Below the pieces are notes generated by a model that ran no database searches, was not told the origin of the DNA, and worked only from the letters and a program-made list of their open reading frames with translations. A stretch of DNA of 64,000 nt from Actinacidiphila acidipaludis (GTDB lineage Bacteria > Actinomycetota > Actinomycetes > Streptomycetales > Streptomycetaceae): positions 62,001 to 126,000 of the forward strand of contig NZ_JAINZZ010000008.1 of NCBI RefSeq assembly GCF_019890725.1, read 5' to 3'. Shown here piece by piece: positions 42,083 to 50,422 of this stretch; the stretch's first letter is position 1, and the number at the start of each line of letters is the position of its first letter. The position numbers and the translations under genes were made by a program.

Positions 42083-44248
42083 CTACTGCGCGGCGAGCAG
42101 GACGGTGCCGGTGACCATGCCGCGGATCGCGTGCAGATCGACGGTGGTGGTGTCGGCGAAGAGCGCGCGGGTACCGTCCGCGTCGAGCCGGGCGAGTGCC
42201 TCGGCCATCGGCACCAGGGGCGCGTCGAGGGACCAGTCGCTGCGGGCGTCCGCCTCGGCGAGCACGCGGGGGTGGAAGTCGGGCAGCAGCGGGTCGCCCG
42301 GGTCCACCGGCGCGTTCTCGTAGTGCCGGCCGACCGCCAGGCCGACGGCGTCACGTACCGCCGCGCGCACCGCTCCCCGCACCGACAGGGCCGAACCGAC
42401 GGCCCAGTCGGCCGTGCCGTCGGCGTCCTCGACCACGGCGAGCACGGCCGCGGCCGGTGCGGCGCCGGGCAGCGCGAGGACCCGCGCGGTGCGGCCGAAG
42501 TGCCGGAGGCTGCCCAGGGCGAAGGCGACCTCGTCGTCGCCGGCCAGCCGGCCCTCGTCGACCAGGGCGGCGGGGGCGGCGCCGGACAGGGCGCGGACCA
42601 GGCCGCGGCGGGCCAGCGCCGAGCACAGGCCGCGTTCGCGCACCGCGTCCGGCGTCCAGTCCGCCGCGGCGCCCGCGGACCCCGGCTCGAACCGCAGCCG
42701 GGCGTTCGCCGCCGAGAGCGGATAGAGGGCCGCGGCGGGCACCTGCCAGCGACTGCCGTCGTGCAGCGAGACCGCGGTCCGCAGGCCGCCGGGCGGCGGC
42801 TGCGGGTCGTCGCCCAGGCCGCAGAAGATCTCCAGCCGCTCGGGCGGCAGCACCGCCGCGCCGTCGGCGGTCCGGTGCGCACCGTCCGGGCCGACGGGTC
42901 CGAGACGGCCGACGTAGCAGGCCACCGCGGTCCGCACGGCACGTGTGCGCGCCACCAGGATCGTGTCCACGTCGAAGGCGGCGATCTCGCGCGCCGTGTC
43001 GGTCAGCGCACCGGCCGGACCGAGCCGGACGCGGCCCATCTTCAGCGGGATCTGCTTGAACGACTCGTCGGTCCAGCCGGACATCAGGCCCATCGAGGGC
43101 GAGACCAGCACCGAGGCCCTGCCGTAGGCGTCGTTGTCGTCCACGGGCGGTTCCGGCCGCTCGCCGTCCTCCGCACGCCCGTGCCGCATCGGGCAGGCCG
43201 GGTGCGGCAGGACGCGCTCACGCCGGGACTCCAGCGTGGTCAGGTCCTGGATCACGGCGTGCCGCTCGTCGTCGGGCTGCAGTTGCCCGCTGCCGAGGCG
43301 GAAGACCTCGAACGCCACCGCGTTGCCCACCATCGAGCGGGTGATCGCGCTGCCGTTCTCCGGTTCGGCGACGAGGGGACCGAGCGCCAGGCCCCGCCAG
43401 AACTCGGCGGTGAGCCCGGGATCGGAGTTGGCGGAGAGCCGGAGCTGGGCGCAGACCCAGCACGGCCGGTCGTCCGGTCCGCTCACGGGTCCCAGCACGA
43501 CACGGCCGCTGTCGGCCACGACGGGGACCAGCCGGGGGCCGGCGCCGCCGAGCGGGCCGGTCACCGCGCCGAGCCGGCGGGTGAGTTCGAGCAGTCCGGT
43601 GCTGTCGCGGCTGTCGGCCACGCGCACCACGACGTCGAAGGCGGCCAGGTCCGCCGGTGCCGTGCCGCTGACCGCGACGCTCGCGGGTGCGCCCGCCTCG
43701 GCGAGGTACGCGAGGTCGGAGTCGAAGACCTGCCCCCAGGAGGTGTCGTCCACCGACACCTCGGCGAGTCCGTTGCGCAGCAGTCCGCGGACCACCGCGG
43801 TACCGACGTCCCCGGGCGGGCCGCTGACCAGGACCCGCGACGAACGGAAGCGGGCGAAGAGCTCCTGCGGAGTGCGCCGGTCCGCGTGCATGACGTGTTC
43901 GACGAAATTGATCTGGGGTGCGAAGAGTTCGGACACCGCCGGATCGAGCACCGTGTCGTCGGCGGGCGGAACGTCGCGGGCGAATCCCCGGTCGAGCAGT
44001 GTGCGCATGAGGGCGATCGCGGTCCTGCGCCGGCTTTCGTCGAGCCCCTCGCACAGCTCGGCCATGCTGAGCTGCCCGGTCATTCGCGGCCCGAGCACCG
44101 AAAGCCATTCATAAGCGCCCGCGCCTTTGAGGACGCAGGAAGTCTCCGAACTCCTCAAATAAATTCCGGTGTCGACGCGCAGAAAAACAACATCATTGCG
44201 CAGCCGTGGCCGTAATTGGGCAAGCCGCGGTTCTTCCGTCGTACGCAT
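42083..44248 (-). CDS. ThiF-like/RRE partner protein of the YcaO enzyme (TbtF-like)
   Basis: 721 residues from ATG 44248 (GGGGGTGG upstream). Residues about 8-95 form an RRE-like winged helix (RNDVVFLRVDTGIYLRSS, AYEWLSVLG, TAIALMRTLLDRGF) that should bind the leader. The middle is an E1/ThiF-like Rossmann part (SSRVLVSGPPGDVGTAVVRG, about 133-150) with Cys pairs around CWVC (about 262) and HPACPM (about 350). The C-terminal third is divergent. In thiopeptide and goadsporin-like pathways this protein presents the precursor to YcaO. Codon 12 is TTA (44215-44213), and the first ~45 codons are AT-richer than the rest. First gene of the cluster. Confidence 0.87.
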   Translation of the reverse strand: MRTTEEPRLAQLRPRLRNDVVFLRVDTGIYLRSSETSCVLKGAGAYEWLSVLGPRMTGQLSMAELCEGLDESRRRTAIALMRTLLDRGFARDVPPADDTVLDPAVSELFAPQINFVEHVMHADRRTPQELFARFRSSRVLVSGPPGDVGTAVVRGLLRNGLAEVSVDDTSWGQVFDSDLAYLAEAGAPASVAVSGTAPADLAAFDVVVRVADSRDSTGLLELTRRLGAVTGPLGGAGPRLVPVVADSGRVVLGPVSGPDDRPCWVCAQLRLSANSDPGLTAEFWRGLALGPLVAEPENGSAITRSMVGNAVAFEVFRLGSGQLQPDDERHAVIQDLTTLESRRERVLPHPACPMRHGRAEDGERPEPPVDDNDAYGRASVLVSPSMGLMSGWTDESFKQIPLKMGRVRLGPAGALTDTAREIAAFDVDTILVARTRAVRTAVACYVGRLGPVGPDGAHRTADGAAVLPPERLEIFCGLGDDPQPPPGGLRTAVSLHDGSRWQVPAAALYPLSAANARLRFEPGSAGAAADWTPDAVRERGLCSALARRGLVRALSGAAPAALVDEGRLAGDDEVAFALGSLRHFGRTARVLALPGAAPAAAVLAVVEDADGTADWAVGSALSVRGAVRAAVRDAVGLAVGRHYENAPVDPGDPLLPDFHPRVLAEADARSDWSLDAPLVPMAEALARLDADGTRALFADTTTVDLHAIRGMVTGTVLLAAQ
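44213..44215 (-). promoter_or_regulatory. TTA (bldA-type) leucine codon
   Basis: In-frame TTA as codon 12 of the first cluster gene, between CAA and CGG. In Streptomyces, TTA needs the bldA tRNA, which accumulates late in growth, so translation of this gene should be delayed until development. Confidence 0.85.
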
Positions 44249-44571
44249 GCCACCCCCGTCGAGGGATCACCCCTTGGAGTGGACCGGTTCTACCCGCGTC
44301 CACGAGCGACGAGTGTGGACCGCCCAGGATGGGCCGTCAATGGGCGGGACTCCACTTGCAGGTACCTGCCATCTCCAGGCAGTTGTATGGACAAGGTCAT
44401 AGCGGGCCGAATCCGATCTTGACACGCCTTTGACCTGTGGAATTCACCTGCCCGACACGGGCCTGTTCGGCACGGCGGCGGAGGCCCCAAAACCGGTTAT
44501 TCCGCCGCCGCGGTCCATGATCCGAAAGCGGAACCCTCCGGCGGCACTGATGGGTATCCGCACCCTTTTGA
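44249..44571 (-). promoter_or_regulatory. upstream region of the RiPP operon with palindromes
   Basis: 320 bases before the first cluster gene. It contains a perfect 12-bp palindrome GCAGGTACCTGC (44358-44369), the overlapping CTGCC/GGCAG pair just beyond, and TTGTATGGACAA (44383-44394), a TTGT/ACAA inverted repeat of GntR-operator style. Candidate promoter on the minus strand: TTGACG (44338-44333), 17 bases, CACACT; weak. No ORF convinces. No regulator gene lies in the cluster. Confidence 0.45.
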
Positions 44572-45024
44572 CTACCCCGCCGGCTGTTCGACTTCCGTGG
44601 CGAGGTTTGCCAGGAGTTCATCAAAGATGCGGTTGAGGCCCTTGGGAGCGAACGTACGCTCGAAGAAGCCGCCGACGCCGGTGGCGCCCTGCCAGGCGGT
44701 GACGGCGGTGATCTTGCTGCGGCCTGCGCCGGCCGGGGTGACCGTCCAGGTCGTCACCATCGAGGAGTTGCGGTCGGTCTCCACCAGTCGGCCCGGGGAC
44801 GGCTCTGTGACCGCGAAGAGGCAGTCCCTGACGCGCTTGCTGGTCGCCTGGAGCCTCCAGTGCACGAGGGTGCCCGCGCCCCGGCCGCCCTCCCTGACCT
44901 CGTACTCGCTGAACTGCCCGGGAAGCACCCGGCCGCGGGTGCCGCTGTAGTCGGCCAGCGCGTCGTACACGCGCTCCGGCTCCGCCGCGACGATCCGCTC
45001 CGTGGTGGCCTCGACCAGCGCCAT
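44572..45024 (-). CDS. SRPBCC (polyketide cyclase-like) family protein
   Basis: 150 residues from ATG 45024, with GAGGAG upstream. Typical single SRPBCC domain: VEATTERIVAAEPERVYDALADY at the start, WTVTPAGAGRSKITAVTAW in the middle strands, and a long C-terminal helix FAPKGLNRIFDELLANLATEV. Ligand unknown. It points towards the RiPP operon on the same strand, but a 320-base gap with its own regulatory features separates them, so I regard it as a flanking gene. Confidence 0.85.
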   Translation of the reverse strand: MALVEATTERIVAAEPERVYDALADYSGTRGRVLPGQFSEYEVREGGRGAGTLVHWRLQATSKRVRDCLFAVTEPSPGRLVETDRNSSMVTTWTVTPAGAGRSKITAVTAWQGATGVGGFFERTFAPKGLNRIFDELLANLATEVEQPAG

Positions 45025-45195
45025 GACTTCTCCTCGGTTCTGTGCCCGTACCGGCCGGTCCGGTGACCGCGGCCGTGATCGGTACGCGTTCTTCACGCGC
45101 GTTCCCAGCCAACCACACCCGCTTTTCGAATCTGTGTTCTATTGTGGACGCGGGGCACGGTGCCCCAGGGGGTGGACGGACCGGAGGAGGGTGCG

Positions 45196-46278
45196 ATGCG
45201 CTGGGACGGACTCAACCGCGACGACGCGGCAGGGGCGCTGTTCGGCAGCGAGGCGGTGACCACCCGCACCTTCGACACGCCGGGCTTCCGCGGCATCACC
45301 TTCCACGAGATACGCGCGCGGAGCATCCTCAACCGGGTGCCCGGCGCCTCCCGGATGCCGTTCGAGTGGACGGTGAACCCCTACCGGGGGTGCAGTCACG
45401 CCTGCGTCTACTGCTTCGCCCGGAAGACGCACAGCTATCTGGACCTCGACACCGGCCATGACTTCGACAGCCAGATCGTGGTGAAGACCAACGCGGCCGA
45501 ACTGCTGCGCCGCGAGCTGGCCGCTCCGCGCTGGAAGGGCGAGCACGTCGCCATGGGCACCAACGTCGACTGCTACCAGCGCGCCGAGGGCCGTTACCGG
45601 CTGATGCCCGGCATCATCGAGGCGCTGCGTGACCGCGCCAACCCCTTCTCGATCCTCACCAAGGGCTCGCTGATCCTGCGCGATCTGGAGCTGGTGCGGC
45701 AGGCCGCAAGCGTCACCGATGTGTCCATCGCGCTGTCCGTCGGCTTCACCGACGGCGAACTGTGGCGCAGCGTGGAACCGGGCACGCCTTCCCCCGAGAC
45801 GCGACTGGCGGTCTGCCGCACCCTCAGCGAGAACGGCCTCCCTCCCACCGTCCTGATGGCGCCGGTGCTGCCCTTCCTGAGCGACTCCCCCGAGCAGCTG
45901 CGGGCCACCGTGCGGGCCATCGCCGCGGCCGGGGCGGTGTCCATCACGCCGCTGACGCTGCACCTGCGGCCCGGGGCCCGCGAGTGGTACATGGCCTGGC
46001 TGCGCCGCAACCACCCGCATCTGGTGCGGCGGTACGAGGCGCTGTACGCCGGCGGCTCGTACGCGCCGACCTGGTACCAGCGCCGCATCACCCGCCAGGT
46101 GCACGAGTTCGCGGCCGAGTTCGGCTGCGGGCCGGGCCGGCGGGGGTCGAGCCGGCGGCTCGGCCTGCCCGAGCAGGCGACCGGCCACGAGCGCGCCACC
46201 CGCGACGAACCCGGCGAGGGCGAGGACCGGGCCCCGGCCCCCGGCGGGGGCGAAAATACCCAGCTCACCCTGCTCTGA
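45196..46278 (+). CDS. Rv2578c-family radical SAM protein
   Basis: 360 residues from ATG 45196, with GGAGGAGG upstream. The 4Fe-4S motif is CSHACVYC (Cys 66, 70, 73), after NPYRG, the arrangement of the spore-photoproduct-lyase-like/Rv2578c group. Further matches are MGTNVDCYQRAEGRYRLMPG and SILTKGSLILRDLELV. A variable, charged tail of ~50 residues ends the protein. Members of the group are widespread in actinobacteria; the reaction is not established. It is divergent from the SRPBCC gene. Its proximity to the RiPP cluster is tempting, but the gene is conserved housekeeping type, so a tailoring role is unlikely. Confidence 0.88.
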   Translation: MRWDGLNRDDAAGALFGSEAVTTRTFDTPGFRGITFHEIRARSILNRVPGASRMPFEWTVNPYRGCSHACVYCFARKTHSYLDLDTGHDFDSQIVVKTNAAELLRRELAAPRWKGEHVAMGTNVDCYQRAEGRYRLMPGIIEALRDRANPFSILTKGSLILRDLELVRQAASVTDVSIALSVGFTDGELWRSVEPGTPSPETRLAVCRTLSENGLPPTVLMAPVLPFLSDSPEQLRATVRAIAAAGAVSITPLTLHLRPGAREWYMAWLRRNHPHLVRRYEALYAGGSYAPTWYQRRITRQVHEFAAEFGCGPGRRGSSRRLGLPEQATGHERATRDEPGEGEDRAPAPGGGENTQLTLL

Positions 46279-46296
46279 CGCCCCTAGAGTCCAGGC

Positions 46297-46830
46297 ATGA
46301 CACAAAGCACCGCCGGCGTGCGGATCCGGGAGATGACCGAGGCGGACGTGACGGCGGTGTCCACGATCCGGGTCCGCGGCTGGCAGTGGGCGTACGAGGG
46401 GATCGTGCCGCGGTCGTACCTGGACGCGATGGACGCCGAGGAGGACGCGGCGCGGCGCCGGGAGTTCCTGGCGCTGTCGGCCGGCCGGGTGCACAACCTG
46501 CTGGCCGAGGTGGACGGCGTCGTGGTGGGCTGGGCGGCGGTCGGCCCGTACCGCGGCGAGCCGGACGACGCCCGCGACGGCGAGCTCTACGCGCTGTACG
46601 TGCTGCCCGAGCACGTGGGCACCGGTGTCGGCCGGGCGCTGACCGCGGCCGCGGTGCGCCGTACCGCCGAACTCGGCCGCAGCAGACTCCTGTTGTGGGT
46701 GCTGGCCGACAACAGCCGGGCGCGGCGGTTCTACGACCGGGCGGGATTCGCGCCCGACGGCGCCGAGACCAGTGACGACTACGCCGGTGTCCCGCTGCGG
46801 GAGCTGCGGTACGTGCGCCGGGTGCCCTGA
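46297..46830 (+). CDS. GNAT-family N-acetyltransferase
   Basis: 177 residues, 18 bases after the radical SAM gene. It has the opening GVRIREMTEADVTAVSTIRV, acetyl-CoA loop LYALYVLPEHVGTGVGRAL (about 95-113) and LWVLADNSRARRFYDRAGF, as in ribosomal-protein or small-molecule acetyltransferases. Substrate unknown. Confidence 0.88.
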   Translation: MTQSTAGVRIREMTEADVTAVSTIRVRGWQWAYEGIVPRSYLDAMDAEEDAARRREFLALSAGRVHNLLAEVDGVVVGWAAVGPYRGEPDDARDGELYALYVLPEHVGTGVGRALTAAAVRRTAELGRSRLLLWVLADNSRARRFYDRAGFAPDGAETSDDYAGVPLRELRYVRRVP

Positions 46831-46838
46831 CCGGGGAG

Positions 46839-46873
46839 GCCGCGCGTGGGTGACGGGGGTACCCACGCGCGGC
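46839..46873 (+). terminator. stem-loop terminator after the GNAT gene
   Basis: Perfect 13-bp stem (46839-46851 with 46861-46873), 9-base loop, followed by the pyrimidine-rich TTCCTCTTCCTC. It begins 8 bases after the stop codon. Confidence 0.75.
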
Positions 46874-47012
46874 TTCCTCTTCCTCGCAGCCCCCGTCTCG
46901 CGCGGCCTCCCCGAGCCACCTCCCCGCGCCGCCTTCCGCTGGCGTCCTGCGCAAGCCTCGCGCTCATCTGTGGGGTGGAGCACATCACATGCGCACAGGG
47001 GTAGCGCTCAAG

Positions 47013-47026
47013 TTACCCGCGAGTTA
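47013..47026. promoter_or_regulatory. candidate operator upstream of the 3-hydroxyacyl-CoA dehydrogenase gene
   Basis: TTACCCGCGAGTTA is palindromic at 10 of 14 positions and AT-rich against its surroundings, 178 bases before the start codon. It may bind a TetR-type fatty-acid or acyl-CoA regulator, perhaps the one encoded at 49164. The rest of the 46874-47203 gap shows nothing else definite. Confidence 0.35.
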
Positions 47027-47203
47027 CTCTCAAGCCAGGTGCCCGGAGCCTGGTGACGCAGCTCCCGGACACCGCTTCACACCACGTCGGTTCGGCACAT
47101 CGCGGCGCGGCCCCGGGACAGGGCCCGCCCAGGTATCCGCGGGCGCACCCACCTGTGCGATCGGCCCGCGTCTCCACTCCCGCCTGTTCTCAGGAGTCAC
47201 GCG

Positions 47204-49084
47204 ATGGACCGTCCCTCTGCTTCCTCAGCGTCCCCTTCCACCCCTGCCTCCACTCGCGCCCCTGCCTCCGCGGCGTCGTCCGCGCCCGCCGGCGGCCGTG
47301 CTCACGGCGCCCAGGCTCTCGTCGTCGCCGTCGTGGGTCTGGGCACCATGGGCACCGGCATCGCCGAGGTGCTCACGCTGGCCGGCCGCGAGGTCATCGG
47401 CATCGACGTCAGCGACGCCGCGGCCCGCCGCGCCGTCGCCGGCCTGGAGCGCTCCACCGCCCGCGCCGTCGAGCGCGGCCGGGTCACCGCGGCCGAACGG
47501 GCCGGCGCGCTCGCCCGGTTCCGCACCTTCCCCGACCTGCAGGCCGCCGCGGAGGCGGACCTGGTCGTCGAGGTCGTCGACGAGTGCTACGAGACCAAGC
47601 GCGACGTCTTCACCGCGCTCGACCGGATCGTCCGGCCCGACGCGGTGCTGGCCACCGGCACCAACGCGCTGTCCGTGACGCGTCTGGCGGCCGAGACCGC
47701 GTACCCGGACCGCGTGCTCGGCCTGCACTTCTTCGCGCCCGCGCCGGCCATGAAGCTGGTCGAGGTGGTGTCCACCGTGCTGACCTCGCCGCAGGCCACG
47801 CGGACCGTGACCGAGCTGGTGGTCAGTCTGGGCAAGGAGCCGGTCCCGGTCGGTGACCGCCCCGGCTTCATCGCCGACGGCCTGCTGTTCGGCTATCTGA
47901 ACCAGGCCGCCGCGATGTACGAGTCGCGGTACGCCACCCGCGAGGACATCGACGCGGCCATGCGCCTCGGCTGCGGCCTGCCCATGGGCCCGCTGGCGCT
48001 GCTGGACCTGATCGGCATCGACACCGCGACGACCGTGCTGCAGGCGATGTACGAGGCGACCCGCGACCGGCTGCACGCGCCGGCGCCGGTGCTCAAGCAG
48101 CTCACCGCGGCCGGGCTGCTCGGCCGCAAGTCCGGCCGTGGCTTCTACAGTTACGAGACGCCCGGCGGTTCCGTGGTCGTGCCGGACGCGGAGACGCCCG
48201 GCGACGGGCACGCGCGGGCGGCGGGCCGGACCGTGGGCTCGGTCGGCGTGGCCGGGTCCGGGACCATGGCCACCGGCATCGCGGAGGTCTTCGCCAAGGC
48301 CGGGTTCGAGGTCGTGCTGGCCGCCCGGACGCCGGAGAAGGCCGAGGCCGCCGTGGCGCGGCTGGCGCGGTCCCTGGACCGGTCGGTCGCCAAGGGTCGC
48401 CTGTCCCAGGCGCAGCGGGACGCGGCGGTGGGCCGGGTGACCCCGGCCGGCACGTACGACGGGTTCGCGGACGCCGACCTGGTCGTGGAGGCCGTGGCGG
48501 AGGACCTCTTCGTCAAGCAGCAGCTCTTCCGGATGCTCGACAAGGTCTGCAAGCCGGGCGCGGTGCTGGCGACCACGACGTCCTCGCTGCCGGTGGTGGC
48601 GATCGCGCGGTCCACCGGCCGCCCGCAGGACGTGGTCGGCATGCACTTCTTCAACCCCGCGCCGGCGATGAAACTGGTCGAGGTGGTGCGCACGGTGCTG
48701 ACCGACGACGACGTCGTGGCCACGGTGCACCAGGTGTGCGCGGCGGTCCGCAAGCACGCGGTGGACTGCGGCGACCGGGCCGGTTTCATCGTGAACGCGC
48801 TGCTGTTCCCGTACTTGAACAACGCTGTGAAGATGGTCCAGGACCACTATGCGAGCGTCGACGCGATCGACGCCGCGATGAAGCTGGGCGGCGGTTACCC
48901 GATGGGGCCGTTCGAACTGCTCGACGTGGTGGGTCTGGACGTCTCCCTGGCCATCGAGCAGGTGCTGCACGAGGAGTTCCGCGACCCCGGCCTGGCACCC
49001 GCCCCGCTGCTGGAGCACCTGGTGTCGGCGGGGTGCCTCGGCCGCAAGACCGGCCGCGGCTTCCGCGAGTATGCCCGGGGCTGA
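47204..49084 (+). CDS. tandem 3-hydroxyacyl-CoA (3-hydroxybutyryl-CoA) dehydrogenase
   Basis: 626 residues with two complete 3HCDH units after a Ser/Pro/Ala-rich 40-residue start. Unit 1 has the NAD-binding VVGLGTMGTGIAEVL (about 46), LGLHFFAPAPAMKLVEVV and GDRPGFIADGLLF. Unit 2 has VAGSGTMATGIAEVFAKAGF (about 348), VGMHFFNPAPAMKLVEVV and GDRAGFIVNALLFPYLN. Both keep the catalytic His (LHFF, MHFF). It probably supplies acetoacetyl/3-hydroxybutyryl-CoA interconversion leading to crotonyl-CoA, the substrate of the Ccr encoded nearby. Internal duplication is normal for streptomycetes. Confidence 0.92.
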   Translation: MDRPSASSASPSTPASTRAPASAASSAPAGGRAHGAQALVVAVVGLGTMGTGIAEVLTLAGREVIGIDVSDAAARRAVAGLERSTARAVERGRVTAAERAGALARFRTFPDLQAAAEADLVVEVVDECYETKRDVFTALDRIVRPDAVLATGTNALSVTRLAAETAYPDRVLGLHFFAPAPAMKLVEVVSTVLTSPQATRTVTELVVSLGKEPVPVGDRPGFIADGLLFGYLNQAAAMYESRYATREDIDAAMRLGCGLPMGPLALLDLIGIDTATTVLQAMYEATRDRLHAPAPVLKQLTAAGLLGRKSGRGFYSYETPGGSVVVPDAETPGDGHARAAGRTVGSVGVAGSGTMATGIAEVFAKAGFEVVLAARTPEKAEAAVARLARSLDRSVAKGRLSQAQRDAAVGRVTPAGTYDGFADADLVVEAVAEDLFVKQQLFRMLDKVCKPGAVLATTTSSLPVVAIARSTGRPQDVVGMHFFNPAPAMKLVEVVRTVLTDDDVVATVHQVCAAVRKHAVDCGDRAGFIVNALLFPYLNNAVKMVQDHYASVDAIDAAMKLGGGYPMGPFELLDVVGLDVSLAIEQVLHEEFRDPGLAPAPLLEHLVSAGCLGRKTGRGFREYARG

Positions 49085-49092
49085 GCGCGGTG

Positions 49093-49137
49093 CCCGTCCG
49101 GTGGGCTGGGGCGGATTTCCGCCGTCCACCGGACGGG
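49093..49137 (+). terminator. nested stem-loop terminator
   Basis: Outer 12-bp perfect stem CCCGTCCGGTGG (49093-49104) with CCACCGGACGGG (49126-49137), and an inner GGCGGA/TCCGCC hairpin in the loop. It lies between the dehydrogenase gene and the TetR gene. Confidence 0.7.
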
Positions 49138-49163
49138 AGCCTCCGGCGTGTTACGTTCCCCAC

Positions 49164-49955
49164 ATGCCCCAAGCTGTGAAGTCCGACGCCTCCGACACCG
49201 CGAGCGGTCGCCGTGCCGCCGCCCAGCGCCACCGGGTTCGCCAGGATCTCGCCGCCGCGGCCATGCAGTTGTTCGCCACACAGGGGTACGAGGCCACGAC
49301 CGTCGACGAGATCGCGGCGAAGGCGGGTGTGGCGCGGCGGACGTTCTTCCGGCACTTCCGCTCCAAGGAAGAGGCGATCTTCCCGGATCACGACGACACC
49401 CTGGTCCGGGTACAGGCGGTGCTGGACTCCGCGGACCCGCGTGAGCACCCGCTGGACACCGTCTGCCGCGGGATCACCGAGGTGCTGCGGATGTACGCGC
49501 AGGTGCCCGAGGTGTCCGTGGAGCGCTACCGGCTGACCCGCGAGGTGCCGACCCTGCGGGAGCGCGAGATCGCGTCGGTGGCCCGTTACGAGCGGCTGTT
49601 CACCCGCTATCTGCTGGGCCACTTCGACGAGGGCGCCCACCGGGACGGGGACGACGACCCGCTGCTGGCCGAGGTCGCCGCGTCCGCGGTCGTCGCCGCG
49701 CACAACCACGTGCTGCGGCGCTGGCTGCGGGCCGACGGCAAGGGCGACGTCGAGGCGCAGCTGGAGCACGCCTTCGACGTGATCAAGACGACGTTCGGCA
49801 CCGGGATCGGGGCGGGCCGGATACCTTCCAAGGCCGCCGCGCCGGCCCCGGCGGCGGTGTCCCGGCAGGGCGAGGTGGTGGTCGCGGTGGCCCGTACCGA
49901 CGCCTCGCCCGCGGAGATCCTGCGGAGCATCGAGGAGGCTCTGCGCAAGGCCTAG
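49164..49955 (+). CDS. TetR-family regulator of the ethylmalonyl-CoA block
   Basis: 263 residues from ATG 49164. HTH about 25-70: AAAAMQLFATQGYEATTVDEIAAKAGVARRTFFRHFRSKEEAIF. The effector part contains VSVERYRLTREVPTLRERE and VVAAHNHVLRRWL, as in acyl-CoA-related TetR proteins. A variable Pro/Ala linker and a short conserved helix PAEILRSIEEALRKA end it. Placed just before ccr, it is a likely local regulator; palindromes in the ccr promoter and upstream of 47204 are candidate sites. Confidence 0.88.
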   Translation: MPQAVKSDASDTASGRRAAAQRHRVRQDLAAAAMQLFATQGYEATTVDEIAAKAGVARRTFFRHFRSKEEAIFPDHDDTLVRVQAVLDSADPREHPLDTVCRGITEVLRMYAQVPEVSVERYRLTREVPTLREREIASVARYERLFTRYLLGHFDEGAHRDGDDDPLLAEVAASAVVAAHNHVLRRWLRADGKGDVEAQLEHAFDVIKTTFGTGIGAGRIPSKAAAPAPAAVSRQGEVVVAVARTDASPAEILRSIEEALRKA

Positions 49956-50057
49956 CCGGGCCCTCGGCGCCTCAGCCAACCAAAACAGCCACCCGAAACA
50001 GCCACCCAAGCAGCCAAGCAGCCAAAGAGCCCCGTCCCGGGGCCTATGGCCTTCCCA

Positions 50058-50087
50058 GCGGCCGTCCGGAGCGATCCGGGCGGCCGC
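50058..50087 (+). terminator. stem-loop terminator after the TetR gene
   Basis: 13-bp stem (50058-50070 with 50075-50087, one G-T wobble) with a GCGA tetraloop. A smaller GCCCCG/CGGGGC hairpin sits just before at 50029-50043. Confidence 0.65.
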
Positions 50088-50152
50088 TGATGCGTGTACC
50101 GGCCCTGCTGTTGCTCGTCTGTGGGCACCGGGTGACACTTGAGGGAAATTGT

Positions 50153-50195
50153 TGGCACGCAGTGTCTTTACGACTGGCACGCGGTGCCATAACGT
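50153..50195 (+). promoter_or_regulatory. candidate ccr promoter with palindrome in the spacer
   Basis: Perfect inverted repeat TGGCACGCGGTGCCA (50175-50189), with a related half-site TGGCACGCAGTG 22 bases upstream (50153-50164). TTTACG (50168-50173) and TAACGT (50190-50195) lie 17 bases apart around it, so the palindrome would fill the spacer. The remaining 49956-50422 gap has terminator hairpins on the left and no ORF. Confidence 0.4.
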
Positions 50196-50422
50196 AAGAG
50201 CAGTCCGGGTGGGCGGCGTGCAGGGACCCTGCGCACGCCGTCTGTCCCCAAGGCCTCGGCCCCGCGCCCGGACGCCTGCGTCACAGGCACCGTTTCCGCG
50301 CCACCGCGCGGCTCCTTCAGCCGCACCGTCAGCTCATCGCCGAACCGACGACGGCCCCCATTCACCCGACCCCTGCGTTCCCTCGAGCGTTACGCGAGAA
50401 CGCTTCGCCGGAGGCGAGTCAT

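Noticed and set aside
41733..42323. Plus-strand ORF with a Gln/Leu/Glu-rich repeat opposite the precursor gene
   Set aside because: It is the antisense reading of the Ser/Cys repeat, has no ribosome site, and lacks normal codon bias outside the repeat.
31063..44248. Plain thiopeptide assignment
   Set aside because: Only one SpaB_C-family protein is present, and the core is not of the usual thiopeptide form with an interior Cys and spaced Ser pair within mixed residues.
44290..44490. 66-codon minus-strand ORF upstream of the RiPP operon as a second precursor
   Set aside because: No ribosome site, no leader/core division, and composition like the random frames; the region is better read as a promoter area.
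45196..46278. Radical SAM protein as a tailoring enzyme of the RiPP
   Set aside because: It is divergently transcribed, separated by an unrelated SRPBCC gene, and belongs to a widely conserved actinobacterial family found without RiPP genes.
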